NCBI GenBank assembly: GCA_965230565.1
Contig: CBDDLH010000015.1
Location: 720,191 to 784,190, forward strand
DNA length: 64,000 bases
Direction: 5' to 3'
Source of the DNA: BCD1 sp965230565
Lineage (GTDB): Bacteria; Bacteroidota; Bacteroidia; Chitinophagales; Saprospiraceae
Part shown: positions 1-9,100 of the stretch, piece by piece
How the letters are laid out: every line of letters begins with the position of its first letter
Numbering within the stretch: position 1 is the stretch's first letter
The notes under the pieces: generated by a model
What the model was told of the DNA's origin: nothing
What the model saw: only the letters and a program-made list of their open reading frames with translations
Database searches by the model: none
Position numbers and translations under genes: made by a program

Positions 1-427
1 GGGTTTGTGATACATCCCTACCATAACAATTGATGAAGGCCGGATATTGTTTTCACAAATTCTAAAGTTGTTCAATTCCGGACAATTTTGATCGTTTATT
101 GTAAGTTAGTAAGAGGACAAAATTAGTTTTGATCAAAATACTTTATTCAATCAATAAGGCACTGAGAGCTGTTACGCAAAGTTTCGCGGAGAAAAACAAA
201 CAAAACTGCGGCCTCTGCGCTTCTTCGCGCTTCTCTGCGGTATAGCCTAATTGTTTCGCTTCAGGAAAACATTTGATTTAAAGTAGTTCTGTCCACGTAC
301 TTTATTTGTTTTTATAAACATACGAAAAGCCCCTTAAAACATCTTCTTAAATTCATTATGTAATCTTTTTAATTATAAAACAATTATTTTTATTTTAAAT
401 TTACCAATTAAACACTTGAACTCATAA
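1..427. other. Intergenic region before the CHAT gene
   Basis: No convincing coding region lies here. The DNA is AT-rich except for a GC-rich repeat-like block at about 173-243. The last 80 bases before the CHAT start codon at 428 are very A/T-rich, as is usual for Bacteroidota leaders, and I see no Shine-Dalgarno sequence. A promoter probably lies here, but I cannot place a clear TAnnTTTG box. Confidence 0.5.
173..243. repeat. GC-rich dispersed intergenic repeat (imperfect inverted repeat)
   Basis: This block contains CGCAAAGTTTCGCGGAG on one side and CTCTGCG / CTTCTCTGCGGT on the other. It resembles in composition and layout the hairpin repeats at 18841-18918 (interrupted) and 26449-26534. 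All three start or end in CGCAAAG, CTCTGCG or CTCTGTG words and lie between genes. This is probably a dispersed non-coding palindromic family. The pairing here is weaker than in the other two copies. Confidence 0.45.
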
Positions 428-2176
428 ATGCAGTCTCCCGTAATATTACTGGCATTTTCCAATGACAATGACGACCATCTGGCTTTGCTGGACGCTGAAC
501 GTCGTGCCATAAGTGACCATCTGGTTCCTTTGGAAAGTCAGCAATATGTTCAATTGCATACAGAGCCTTCGGCACGAATAAAAGACATTAGTAAATACAT
601 TACGCTGTTTAAGGACAGAATCTCCATTTTCCATTATGCAGGCCACGCTGCGAGCACAAAGATCTTTCTTGAGGAGGGAGATGCCGATGCCGAAGGACTT
701 GCCAATTTACTGGCCACACAACCCAACATCAAATTGGTTTTCCTCAATGGATGCTCTACAAAACAACAGGTGCAAAAATTGATTGACCTTGGAATTCCGG
801 CGGTAATTGCCACCAGCGTTCCGGTTTCTGATCCCGCCGCAAAAAACTTTGCTGATACTTTTTATAAAGCACTTGCAACCGATCACAACATTGAAGAATC
901 TTTTGTTCTTGCTGCTTCCTCCTATCAAATGAGCTCAGGAACAGAAGCCAAGATCCATAGGAGCCTGGATATTGACGTGGAAGATGAAACAACAGATGTA
1001 ATGCCCTGGGGATTGTATGTAAGCCAAAATAAACAGGATGTCCTGCAATGGAAAATAGCCCGAAAAAGTGCTGCATCTTTTATCATCAGGGACGCTAAAC
1101 TAAAATATCAATCCGGTGCAAGTGTCAATAAAAAACTGGTTGAAACCATCGCCAATGCCATCATGCCTTATGCAGAAACCATCCGGGATCTCATTGAGGA
1201 GGCGAAACGAAAACGCCGGGAACCTAAAATGCGTGACCTCAGAGTTGCGGTTATTGATGCCTTCCCTACTCCGGTAGGTACTCATTTGCGTAAGCTCTTA
1301 CAGGCCGAGACCGTCAATACCGACAGGTTACAAAAGATTGTCAATGTTTATTCCATTGCCGCTCAATTTTTGGCTTACATCCTGCTGGCTCAATTGTGGG
1401 ACGAAAAACACAAAAATGATCAACTGACTATTTCTGATGAGCACCGAAACAACCTGAAACAATTTCTCGGACTGGCACCTGATGAAGTCAACGAATATAA
1501 TTACATCAACCTGATCAGGACTTTAGGGGAAATTTTCGAATCCAATAAAGTGGAACCCTTTGTGGCCGAATTCGCTGAACTCCGAAAGGAGTTTTATGCG
1601 GACAGTGAGTTTCGCAAAGCTTGTTCTTTTTTGGAAGAATTGAAAGTGGTATTAAAAACCAAAGTTTCCAGTGATGAGGTGGAGAGTTTTTGTGTGCAGG
1701 CAGAGGACCATTTATGTGAAGTTTTTAAACACATCGGTTTCTCTACAAAATACACCTTGATGACCATCAAAAGGATTGATCTGATCAAGGAAAGACATAA
1801 AACTCCTGAATATTTGCACAACCTCGTTATACTTGACAAACTCACTGCTGCGTTTGGAGAATTAGACGATGTACTTTATTCAACTTCCTTTACTGAAAAT
1901 GAATCCGTGATCCTGCTTTATGATGAGGATGACGTATCGCCGAATCTCAACCTGTCTCCCTTTTTGATTGACGAAAATGCCCTCAGTGGTCAGAAAAACT
2001 CCAAACTGTTTTTCTATCACCATCAACAGGATTCCGGAGTACACTATTTACTTACAGATAATCTCAAAGACACCATGGTGGTCAATCAAACCCGCTATGG
2101 ACAAATAAAGGATTTGTTTGATCGGTTTTACAGGGAAGTGGTTGAAGGGAGTTCTGGAGCTACGGTTGTGGATTAA
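428..2176 (+). CDS. CHAT-domain (caspase-like) protein
   Basis: A 582-residue protein. The N-terminal ~200 residues are a CHAT (caspase-HetF-associated TPR) protease fold. It begins with a beta strand (PVILLAFSNDNDDHL), then has the catalytic His in IFHYAGHA (His73) and the catalytic Cys in LVFLNGCST (Cys109), the expected His/Cys dyad. The C-terminal ~380 residues are mostly helical and match nothing I recognise; they may be a partner or effector-associated region. CHAT proteases cleave protein targets and are often coupled to NTPase sensors in bacterial conflict systems. Here the downstream same-strand genes encode Fic and nSTAND/WD40 proteins, which fits that setting. No signal peptide is visible, so the protein is probably cytoplasmic. 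The protease family is confident; the substrate and the link to the other genes are inference. Confidence 0.85.
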   Translation: MQSPVILLAFSNDNDDHLALLDAERRAISDHLVPLESQQYVQLHTEPSARIKDISKYITLFKDRISIFHYAGHAASTKIFLEEGDADAEGLANLLATQPNIKLVFLNGCSTKQQVQKLIDLGIPAVIATSVPVSDPAAKNFADTFYKALATDHNIEESFVLAASSYQMSSGTEAKIHRSLDIDVEDETTDVMPWGLYVSQNKQDVLQWKIARKSAASFIIRDAKLKYQSGASVNKKLVETIANAIMPYAETIRDLIEEAKRKRREPKMRDLRVAVIDAFPTPVGTHLRKLLQAETVNTDRLQKIVNVYSIAAQFLAYILLAQLWDEKHKNDQLTISDEHRNNLKQFLGLAPDEVNEYNYINLIRTLGEIFESNKVEPFVAEFAELRKEFYADSEFRKACSFLEELKVVLKTKVSSDEVESFCVQAEDHLCEVFKHIGFSTKYTLMTIKRIDLIKERHKTPEYLHNLVILDKLTAAFGELDDVLYSTSFTENESVILLYDEDDVSPNLNLSPFLIDENALSGQKNSKLFFYHHQQDSGVHYLLTDNLKDTMVVNQTRYGQIKDLFDRFYREVVEGSSGATVVD

Positions 2177-2184
2177 TCAGAGAG

Positions 2185-2345
2185 GAGAGTGCAGAATGCT
2201 GGGTTCAAAGTAATGAGTGCAAAATTAAAAGATGATTTTTAGAGTTTCCTAAGAGTCTCATAGAGACTAAATATCGGTAACAAGGTACGAAGTGCCTTGC
2301 CAAAGGAAAGAAAAAAAGAGTGCCGTAGGTACTACATATGAAAAA
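2185..2345. repeat. Intergenic repeat module with GTCTC palindrome and small hairpins
   Basis: This stretch holds GAGTGCAGAATG-like words, the palindrome AGTCTCATAGAGACT at about 2256-2270, then ATCGGTAACAAGG and the hairpin GGTACGAAGTGCC, and later AGTGCCGTAGGTACT. The same modules in the same order recur at 5372-5590 between the STAND and WD40 genes. That shared order marks a dispersed non-coding repeat rather than chance. Confidence 0.7.
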
Positions 2346-2383
2346 TTGTAGCTAATAAACACCACCTACAAACATGCTAAATC

Positions 2384-2533
2384 ATGAGAAAATTCGGTAA
2401 AACCCCAAGATTAACCATTTGGCAAAAATTGTGGCGACTTATTGAAGGTTTAATTTTTATTTGTGGACTTCCTTTTCAATCTCATGATGACCGAATGACA
2501 AAAAGAAGCAGGAAAACCAAATTTGATAGATAA
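2384..2533 (+). CDS. Small basic hypothetical protein (49 aa) directly before Fic
   Basis: An ATG-started ORF of 49 codons ends six bases before the Fic start codon. It reads MRKFGKTPRLTIWQKL and continues into a hydrophobic stretch (LIEGLIFICGLPF) and a very basic tail rich in Lys and Arg. Tight spacing to Fic suggests co-transcription. It is too short for family assignment. It does not resemble the usual FicA antitoxin in any way I can see, and this Fic protein already has its own inhibitory motif. It could be a real small protein or a chance ORF. Confidence 0.4.
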   Translation: MRKFGKTPRLTIWQKLWRLIEGLIFICGLPFQSHDDRMTKRSRKTKFDR

Positions 2534-2539
2534 AAACAA

Positions 2540-3301
2540 ATGATAAGCGATCTACTCAAGGCCGATTTTTTAAATTCCATCGATTTTGATCCGATGGAAA
2601 AACTGACCGCCAAAAAAGCGGAACAGTTACCAGTAGATTATTTTGATTTTTATAATGCAGTTTCCAGTGTATATTCTTCAAAGATCGAGGGAGAAAATAT
2701 AGACTTTGATAGTTTTTTTAAACACAAATTCTTAAACGTTCAATACAATCCTGATTATACCAAAAGATCAGAGGATTTGTTCAGAGCCTATCAATTCATT
2801 CAAAAGAATAAACTTACACAGCATCATGTGTTTAAGGCCCATGGAATTCTAAGTGAACATTTTTTGCCTGAAAGTCAAAGAGGTCAAATAAGAAATAACC
2901 CCATGTTTGTGATCAATGAAGATGACAGAATTGAATACGTGGCATGCGAACCGAACAAATTAAAACAGGAACTTGATATTTTATTCGAAAAAGTAGCAGC
3001 CTTATTGAATTCATCGCTCTCCAATATTGAAGTTTTTTTTTATGCCGCTCAACTTCACCTGGTTTTTGTAAAAATCCATCCACTGCAAGATGGAAATGGG
3101 CGAACTGCCAGATTGCTTGAAAAATGGTTTTTACTTGAAAAACTGGGATCTGATGCGGTCTCTGTCGAATTGGAGAAAAATTATTACGTATCCAGAAAAG
3201 CGTATTACGAAAATATCAGAAGACTGGGGCTTGAATATCCTTCATTGGATTGGACAAAAGCACTCGATTTTCTAAAAATGACCATCATGAGTTTACAATA
3301 A
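2540..3301 (+). CDS. Fic family protein (probable AMP transferase)
   Basis: A 253-residue Fic/DOC protein. Fic enzymes transfer AMP or another nucleotide part onto hydroxyl side chains of target proteins. The active-site loop is HPLQDGNGRTAR (His180 to Arg191), which keeps the catalytic His, the acidic metal ligand and the GNGR phosphate-binding residues; Leu replaces the usual Phe. Near the N terminus SSKIEG (Ser46-Gly51) fits the [S/T]xxxE[G/N] inhibitory helix of class II Fic proteins, so activity should be self-restrained. No HTH domain is present. It lies between the CHAT and nSTAND genes on the same strand, 193 bases before the latter. It may be a component of that cassette or an unrelated passenger. 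Confidence 0.9.
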   Translation: MISDLLKADFLNSIDFDPMEKLTAKKAEQLPVDYFDFYNAVSSVYSSKIEGENIDFDSFFKHKFLNVQYNPDYTKRSEDLFRAYQFIQKNKLTQHHVFKAHGILSEHFLPESQRGQIRNNPMFVINEDDRIEYVACEPNKLKQELDILFEKVAALLNSSLSNIEVFFYAAQLHLVFVKIHPLQDGNGRTARLLEKWFLLEKLGSDAVSVELEKNYYVSRKAYYENIRRLGLEYPSLDWTKALDFLKMTIMSLQ

Positions 3302-3494
3302 GGCATCAAACCCTTATTTTTATTATGAAGCTTAAAAATAAACCTCCGGGGTTTTGTGAAATAATAAACTGTTCAAATACTATTAAAATACCCGAGACTC
3401 TCGAATGAAACCTCGGAGGATTTACAAAAAACTGAAGGGCTGAAAACTTAAATGAGAAAACATACTATAAAAAGCGATTACAAATTTATCAAAC
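3302..3494. other. Intergenic region with inverted repeat before STAND gene
   Basis: An inverted repeat, CCTCCGGGGTTTT at about 3342-3356 against AAACCTCGGAGG at about 3409-3421, flanks an AT-rich core. It could form a weak stem after Fic or act as a regulatory site for the STAND gene. No clear promoter box was identified. Confidence 0.35.
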
Positions 3495-5366
3495 ATGCAT
3501 AAATCATCACCATTCAAATTCCTGGATGCCTATGAGAAAGAAGATCAGGATATCTTCTTCGGCAGGGAAACGGAGGTTGAGGTTTTATACCAGATGACCT
3601 ACCAGTCCAACCTGTTGCTGGTTTATGGCATGTCAGGAACCGGTAAGACCAGTATCATTAAATGCGGGCTGGCCAATAAATTTGATGAAAGCGACTGGTT
3701 TGATATCTACATCCGTCGCCAGGAGAACATCAATGATTCCTTGATCAGGGAATTGAATTCAAGAGATACGCTGAAGTCATTTGAAGATGGCGATACGGTT
3801 CCGAAAATGGTACATTCCCTTTATCTGGATCATCTCAGACCGGTTTACCTCATTTTTGACCAGTTTGAAGAAGTATTCATTCTTGGCTCGGAAGAAGAAC
3901 AGGAACAACTGATCATCACTATCAAAGCTATCCTGGAGACACAGGATTTACCGTGCAAAATAATCATCGTCATGCGGGAAGAATACCTTGCCCACATGTC
4001 CAATTTTGAAAAGATTGTGCCAACCTTATTCGACAAACGTTTAAGGATCGAACCGATGACCAGATCCCTGGCCAAAGATGTAATCGTTAAAACCGCACAA
4101 AACGAAAAGTTCAACATTGAGCTATGTTACGAAGAAATTGCCGACGATATTATTGACAAAGTAACGGAAGGGCGTGGCAGGGTTCCGCTGACTTACCTTC
4201 AGGTATTTTTGGATAAAATGTACCGTGTGGCTTATGAAAGAGATCCGGAGCAGGTGGTTTTTGATAACGACCTGGTGGAAGAGATTGGAGAAATTGATGA
4301 TGTTCTGGAAAGCTTCCTGGATGAACAACTTAAAGTTTTTGCCAAAGAGGTCGACAGCTGGGATGAAGCGTTGCGATTTCTGAAAGTTTTCGTATCTGAC
4401 AAAGGCACTAAGATTCCGGTACGAAGATCCAGTCTTCCCGACCTGCTGCCCAATTTCAGTTATGCGAGGATCAACATTCATCTCAACTTTTTTGTCAATC
4501 GCCGTATCCTCAGACCACTGGACGACGACCAATATGAAATGGCCCACGATAGTCTGGCATCTAAAATATTCAGGTCCAGAACACGTGGGATACCTATGCC
4601 AACGGAGGTCAATATCAATGGCGTGCACGAAAAACCTTTCCGGGGTTTTGAACCTTATACAGAAGAGTTTACCAATATTTTTTATGGCCGGGATGAAGAA
4701 TTAGAAGATTTGTTCCACAAGGTCGTCAATGACATAGATATTCGGACAACCCTGGTCATTGGACCGATGGGAGTAGGAAAAACATCATTGATAAGGGCAG
4801 GATTATTGCCAAGGTTAAGAGTCTTGTTCCAGGCCCAATACATCCGGTGTACCCGAGCATTTATCGATAGCCCGGAAGTGCAACAGGTAATGTCTAAAGA
4901 ACCTGAGCCGGGATCTGTTCCTCCCCTGTTGAAACTTGCTTTTAAATGGGATGAAAAGATACCGGATGATAGTGAGCGGAAAATAATTATTTTAGATCAG
5001 TTTGAAGAATTCTTCATTTGGGTAAAAGAACAAAAACAACTGAGTTTCCTCTTCCTGCATATCGGACATTTGCTGGAAGCCAGGTTAAATGTGGATTTAG
5101 TGATCGTGGTTCGGGACGAGTTCTTTTCTCAATTGCAGGATCTGGAAGCTTTTGTTCCGGCCCTGCTTGAAGAACAGGTTCGTATTAAACACCTGAGCTT
5201 TAAAAGGACTAAAGAAGTTGTCAAAAAAATGATCGATGAAGCAGATATGGAGGTAAGCGACGAAGAAGTCATTGACAAGATCGTTACCAACATCCAGGAA
5301 GACAGTGGAAAAGTGAACCTGACATACCTTCAGCTGTATATGGAACGTTTATATGCGGAAGGGTGA
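3495..5366 (+). CDS. Tandem nSTAND NTPase, separated from its last winged-helix/WD40 part
   Basis: A 623-residue protein with two STAND-type P-loop NTPase modules. Module 1 starts with PFKFLDAYEKEDQDIFFGRE, has Walker A GMSGTGKT (residues 45-52) and Walker B-like LIFDQFEE, then a winged-helix-like segment up to about residue 370. Module 2 starts with KPFRGFEPYTEEFTNIFYGR, with Walker A GPMGVGKT (about 423-430) and ILDQFEEFF. It ends abruptly after LTYLQLYMERLYAEG. In module 1 the equivalent point (LTYLQVFLDKMY) runs on into the winged helix. For module 2 that continuation is found in the next gene (IDLNSLQNIGKPRAIID). STAND NTPases are signal-triggered switches that oligomerise and pass the signal to effectors such as CHAT proteases. 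Probably cytoplasmic. Confidence 0.85.
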   Translation: MHKSSPFKFLDAYEKEDQDIFFGRETEVEVLYQMTYQSNLLLVYGMSGTGKTSIIKCGLANKFDESDWFDIYIRRQENINDSLIRELNSRDTLKSFEDGDTVPKMVHSLYLDHLRPVYLIFDQFEEVFILGSEEEQEQLIITIKAILETQDLPCKIIIVMREEYLAHMSNFEKIVPTLFDKRLRIEPMTRSLAKDVIVKTAQNEKFNIELCYEEIADDIIDKVTEGRGRVPLTYLQVFLDKMYRVAYERDPEQVVFDNDLVEEIGEIDDVLESFLDEQLKVFAKEVDSWDEALRFLKVFVSDKGTKIPVRRSSLPDLLPNFSYARINIHLNFFVNRRILRPLDDDQYEMAHDSLASKIFRSRTRGIPMPTEVNINGVHEKPFRGFEPYTEEFTNIFYGRDEELEDLFHKVVNDIDIRTTLVIGPMGVGKTSLIRAGLLPRLRVLFQAQYIRCTRAFIDSPEVQQVMSKEPEPGSVPPLLKLAFKWDEKIPDDSERKIIILDQFEEFFIWVKEQKQLSFLFLHIGHLLEARLNVDLVIVVRDEFFSQLQDLEAFVPALLEEQVRIKHLSFKRTKEVVKKMIDEADMEVSDEEVIDKIVTNIQEDSGKVNLTYLQLYMERLYAEG

Positions 5367-5371
5367 GGGAG

Positions 5372-5589
5372 GAAATGAAGAGTGCATAGTGATGAGTGCA
5401 TATGGAGCACCGCGACATCCCGCACACAAAAGTGTCGGGAATGCAGAATTAAAAGCCTGGTCTCATAGAGGCCATATATTCTTACGAGGTACGAAGTGCC
5501 TTGACTAACAACAAAAAGGTCTCATAAAGACCTAATATAGGTAACAAGGTGCAAAGCACCAAAAGGTCTCATCGAGACCAAACATCGGT
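5372..5589. repeat. Repeat-rich insertion between STAND and WD40 genes
   Basis: A 223-base gap is packed with short palindromes: TCCCGCACACAAAAGTGTCGGGA near 5418-5440 (interrupted stem), GGTCTCATAGAGGCC near 5459, GGTACGAAGTGCC near 5486, GGTCTCATAAAGACC near 5518, GGTGCAAAGCACC near 5548 and GGTCTCATCGAGACC near 5563. The order (GAGTGCA words, GTCTC palindrome, ATCGGTAACAAGG, GTACGAAGTGCC) repeats that at 2185-2345. It lies exactly where the second STAND module should continue into its winged helix, so it probably split one long gene. Confidence 0.75.
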
Positions 5590-7992
5590 ATGAAAAAGAT
5601 AGATCTCAATTCATTGCAAAACATCGGTAAGCCGCGGGCTATAATCGATGGTATGCTTGACAGGCAGATACAGGCTCTGGAGTCAAGACTGGGTCGTCGT
5701 GCCGGTGGGGCAGGCAATAAATTGTTATCGCTCTTTGTGAAAGACGGTTTCCGGGTGCAATTGACTCAGGCGGAGGTTTTGCACAAAATGGATAACATTA
5801 CCAATCTATCCAACAATCAGGTAAAGACCCTGCTGGAGGGAATGCTCGAATCTGGTTTATTGCGCAAAACCCCAGCTGATCTTTTTGAGTTGGCCAACAA
5901 TTTCATTGCACGCAAAGCCCATGAAAAAGTTGAAGCCGAAAACCGCGTCCTCAGAACCATGAAAAACACCATCCAGGACCGGATGAGCAGAAATCAGTTA
6001 CTGGATGAAACATACCTCAATTACATCACCCCTTCTCTCGATCAGTTGGAACTTACCACAGAGGAAAGAAAATTCATCAGAAACTCAGAAGATGCCGTAA
6101 GAAGAAAAAAACGGCTGATCAATTTGGCGTTAACTGCTCTTTTCATTCTGATGGCCGTTTTCCTTGTGGGAGCTATTTATAACTCCAGGCAGGTTCAGAA
6201 GAATGCTGCAGCCATTCAAAAGAAAAACAAGGAATTACAGGCAGCCAGGGATAGTGTTGACCGGGCCTTCAAGGAAGTTACCGCCGCCCAGAAACTTGCA
6301 GACTCTCTCCGGGAAGATGCAGAAATTCAAGCTGCCATTGCGATACAGGCCAGAGATACTGCAGAAATGTTACGCCTTAAAGCCATAGCAGACCGTGACA
6401 GTATTTTCGCCTTAAGGCAGGCTGCCCTGGCACTGGCATCTGAAAGGGACAGGCTCAGAAAACAGGCAGAGGAAAAAGCAGAGGAAGAAATTGAATTACG
6501 TAAACTGGCTGAAAAAAATGAAGCCAGGGCAGATTCTCTTTACGACCGATCCAATCAACTCAATAAAATCATCACTTCCAGGATCGCAGCAACCAGAAGT
6601 TTGCAGATAGAAGATACCCGTATGCGTTCTCTGATCGCCCTGGAGGCATACAAAATCAATAAACAAAATGAAGAGGTTGGAGATATCTACCATCCAAACA
6701 TTGTAAAAGCACTGTATTCAGCAGTTGCCGCAAGGAAGGAAGATTTTTTCAGGAGTAAGGAAATTATTGGTAGTGTACGGGATATCGTAGTTTCTCCTTA
6801 TGGTGAAGCGTTTTATACGGCCGGAAGTGATGGAAAAGTCAGAAAATGGACATTAGAAGGAGACTGGGGTGATATGCAGCTGGGTAAACCCAAAGTAAAA
6901 ATTGACACCCTGGGCGCCCTGGGCGGAGGTGTACACAACACTATTGCCCTGAGTCCGGACGGAAGACGCTTACTCGTTGGGGGCACATTGGGTAATTTCC
7001 AGATTTTAGATACCCAAAGCGGCCAGCTTTTATCCACTTACAAATTACCCCATATCGGAGATAAAATTTACGACTGTGCATTTGATGAAGAAGGGAATTT
7101 CTGTGGAATGGGACAGGACTATGCCTATTTTTGGTTTGCCGGAATTCTTGGCGATGTGGAACAAAAACACTTTAGGTTCAGAAGGGACTCAGAGGACCGC
7201 AGCCCACTCATCAGCATTAAGAAAATACCTACCACCGTTGGCCTTATTCGTCAACTCGATGGAGAATTTGTAACCTATGCCGCTGAAGCAAATTACGATG
7301 GTTACTCTTTTGAAATCAACGTACAGTTCCTGGATGGAGAAAATAATAAGGTAGAAGAATACCCTATTGAATTTGGCTCCTCCGGTGATTCTAATTATGG
7401 AAAACTTACCGCACTTGCCTTTCATCAATACGATGAAAAAAACGGATTATTGGTTTATGGATTCAGTAGTGGGAAAATAATTTTTATTACACTTGATGAG
7501 CTTGATACCGACACTGACCCATTCTGGGGTTCAGGAAAAAATGTATTCATGGCACACCAGGCATCTATTTCCACCCTTAGTTTTAGTGAAGACGGAAGAA
7601 GACTTGCCGTTGCCAGTTTCGATGGCAGTGTAAGTGTGTGGGATCTCAACAAACTGCATGAGGCTTCCTACCAGCCAATGATATTTGATGAAATGTCTTC
7701 CTGGGCAATGACAGTAGCTTTTGCCAATAATAATCGAACCTTGATCACAGGGTGCAGGGACGGGAGTGTGTATTTCTGGAATACCAACCCCGACGATTAT
7801 GCTCAATATTTATGTACTAATTTAGAAGAAACGAAAGATGTATTTATCGCTCAGCAGAAGGAACTCAACGAAAGAAAGAAAACCGCAGTTTTAGGCGTGC
7901 GCCATAATGAACTGGAGAAAGATACCTACATCAAATATTTCGGCGCCATGGAAGACCCCACCATGCGAAAAGTTAACGTCTGCGAAAGATGA
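5590..7992 (+). CDS. Winged-helix / single-TM / coiled-coil / WD40 protein (C-terminal part of a STAND system)
   Basis: An 800-residue protein. Residues 1-110 match the winged-helix segment that normally follows an nSTAND NTPase. A basic stretch (RRKKR) precedes one transmembrane helix (about 178-197). A long Ala/Glu/Arg-rich coiled coil follows (about 200-330), then WD40-like repeats from about 390 to 760, with units such as SPDGRRLLVGG, SEDGRRLAVASFDGSVSVWDL and ANNNRTLITGCRDGSVYFW. By the positive-inside rule the N terminus is cytoplasmic and the WD40 propeller periplasmic. The stop codon overlaps the next start (ATGA), so the barrel gene is translationally coupled. I infer it formed one polypeptide with the STAND gene upstream before the 223-base repeat insertion; the two are now in different frames. 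Confidence 0.85.
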   Translation: MKKIDLNSLQNIGKPRAIIDGMLDRQIQALESRLGRRAGGAGNKLLSLFVKDGFRVQLTQAEVLHKMDNITNLSNNQVKTLLEGMLESGLLRKTPADLFELANNFIARKAHEKVEAENRVLRTMKNTIQDRMSRNQLLDETYLNYITPSLDQLELTTEERKFIRNSEDAVRRKKRLINLALTALFILMAVFLVGAIYNSRQVQKNAAAIQKKNKELQAARDSVDRAFKEVTAAQKLADSLREDAEIQAAIAIQARDTAEMLRLKAIADRDSIFALRQAALALASERDRLRKQAEEKAEEEIELRKLAEKNEARADSLYDRSNQLNKIITSRIAATRSLQIEDTRMRSLIALEAYKINKQNEEVGDIYHPNIVKALYSAVAARKEDFFRSKEIIGSVRDIVVSPYGEAFYTAGSDGKVRKWTLEGDWGDMQLGKPKVKIDTLGALGGGVHNTIALSPDGRRLLVGGTLGNFQILDTQSGQLLSTYKLPHIGDKIYDCAFDEEGNFCGMGQDYAYFWFAGILGDVEQKHFRFRRDSEDRSPLISIKKIPTTVGLIRQLDGEFVTYAAEANYDGYSFEINVQFLDGENNKVEEYPIEFGSSGDSNYGKLTALAFHQYDEKNGLLVYGFSSGKIIFITLDELDTDTDPFWGSGKNVFMAHQASISTLSFSEDGRRLAVASFDGSVSVWDLNKLHEASYQPMIFDEMSSWAMTVAFANNNRTLITGCRDGSVYFWNTNPDDYAQYLCTNLEETKDVFIAQQKELNERKKTAVLGVRHNELEKDTYIKYFGAMEDPTMRKVNVCER

Positions 7993-9098
7993 TAAAAAGA
8001 CTACTTCCCATATCGATATGTTTGCTGGTTGCTTTTCCTTTATTTTCCCAGGAAGAAGCCGAGATCTATGATGATTGTTACGAGCTACTCGATAAAGCCC
8101 GCAATGATTTTGATATTGGGAAAATCGAACGGGTTGAACCAAGAATCAAAGGATGTCTGAAGAAGCAATTATCTACTGACCTCCGGAAAAAGATCCTGGA
8201 GTTGCTTATTGAAAGCGCGCTATTCCTGAACGAACAACAAAAGGCCGAAGAGTATTATCTGGATTTGAAATTCATTGACCCTTTTTCCACTTTTAACGGC
8301 TTTGTTCCCGAATTACGTTATTTATCTGATCAGTTTGTGACTTTTCCTTCCACCACTTACAGTTTTCATGCAGGAGGAACCCCCAACCTTGTCGGCATCA
8401 ATATGGACGGAGCTCCACCTGGAGTAGAAATAATTGATATGAGTTTAAAAAGGGAAAGGGGTGATTTATTTGGGTGGTTTGCAGGAGTTGAAGCTGCATT
8501 TAATGTCGATAACTCCCGGTGGGATGCCAGCGTCGGATATACTTTCCATAAAAATTACCTGCATTATAAGGCAAATTTAGATAATGCGCTACTTGATGCT
8601 CAAACCGGAGAAACCGGCACGGCAACCCTTACCTTCAGAGAGCAATCCCATTGGTCCCAATTAACACTTGGGCTTGTTTATCAATTCAAAAAAAGAGATC
8701 GTTTTGAAAGAGCCGTTTCGCCTTATCTTTTTGTACGAATCGGAGGTATTTACAATCATAATAAAGCAGCCAAAATTTTTGAACCGGCCATTGATTTCGA
8801 GGTTCAGGGTGTTTCGGAAGCTCAAAACGCTTTAGACATCGGTTCTTTCCGAAGAGATTTTTTACTTTCCGCGAAAGCGGGAGCCGCTGTTCGGGTAAGA
8901 TTATATCGTCACCTATTTGCTCAAACCGGAGTGGTTTATCATAGAATTCTAACCAACATGGGCCAGGAAATCAATGATAATACGCCCTACAATACATTAG
9001 TACAAACTTTTAATTTCCAGGACGATAATTTCACTGCTCACCAAATTGGCATTTTTGCTGGTTTTGGCGTATACCTGTTCAAAACAAAAAGAAAATAA
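7989..9098 (+). CDS. Outer-membrane beta-barrel protein with N-terminal helical region
   Basis: A 369-residue protein. A signal peptide (MIKRLLPISICLLVAFPLFSQ) is followed by an alpha-helical TPR-like segment to about residue 115. After that come alternating strands rich in aromatic and polar residues (for example YTFHKNYLHYKANL, QLTLGLVYQFKKR, LFAQTGVVYHRI), ending in a strand-like GFGVYLFKTKRK. This is the pattern of a Bacteroidota outer-membrane barrel. It overlaps the WD40 gene by four bases (ATGA), which implies coupled expression and probable joint function: a cytoplasmic NTPase linked through a periplasmic WD40 propeller to an outer-membrane protein. I do not recognise a named family. 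Confidence 0.65.
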   Translation: MIKRLLPISICLLVAFPLFSQEEAEIYDDCYELLDKARNDFDIGKIERVEPRIKGCLKKQLSTDLRKKILELLIESALFLNEQQKAEEYYLDLKFIDPFSTFNGFVPELRYLSDQFVTFPSTTYSFHAGGTPNLVGINMDGAPPGVEIIDMSLKRERGDLFGWFAGVEAAFNVDNSRWDASVGYTFHKNYLHYKANLDNALLDAQTGETGTATLTFREQSHWSQLTLGLVYQFKKRDRFERAVSPYLFVRIGGIYNHNKAAKIFEPAIDFEVQGVSEAQNALDIGSFRRDFLLSAKAGAAVRVRLYRHLFAQTGVVYHRILTNMGQEINDNTPYNTLVQTFNFQDDNFTAHQIGIFAGFGVYLFKTKRK

Positions 9099-9100
9099 CT

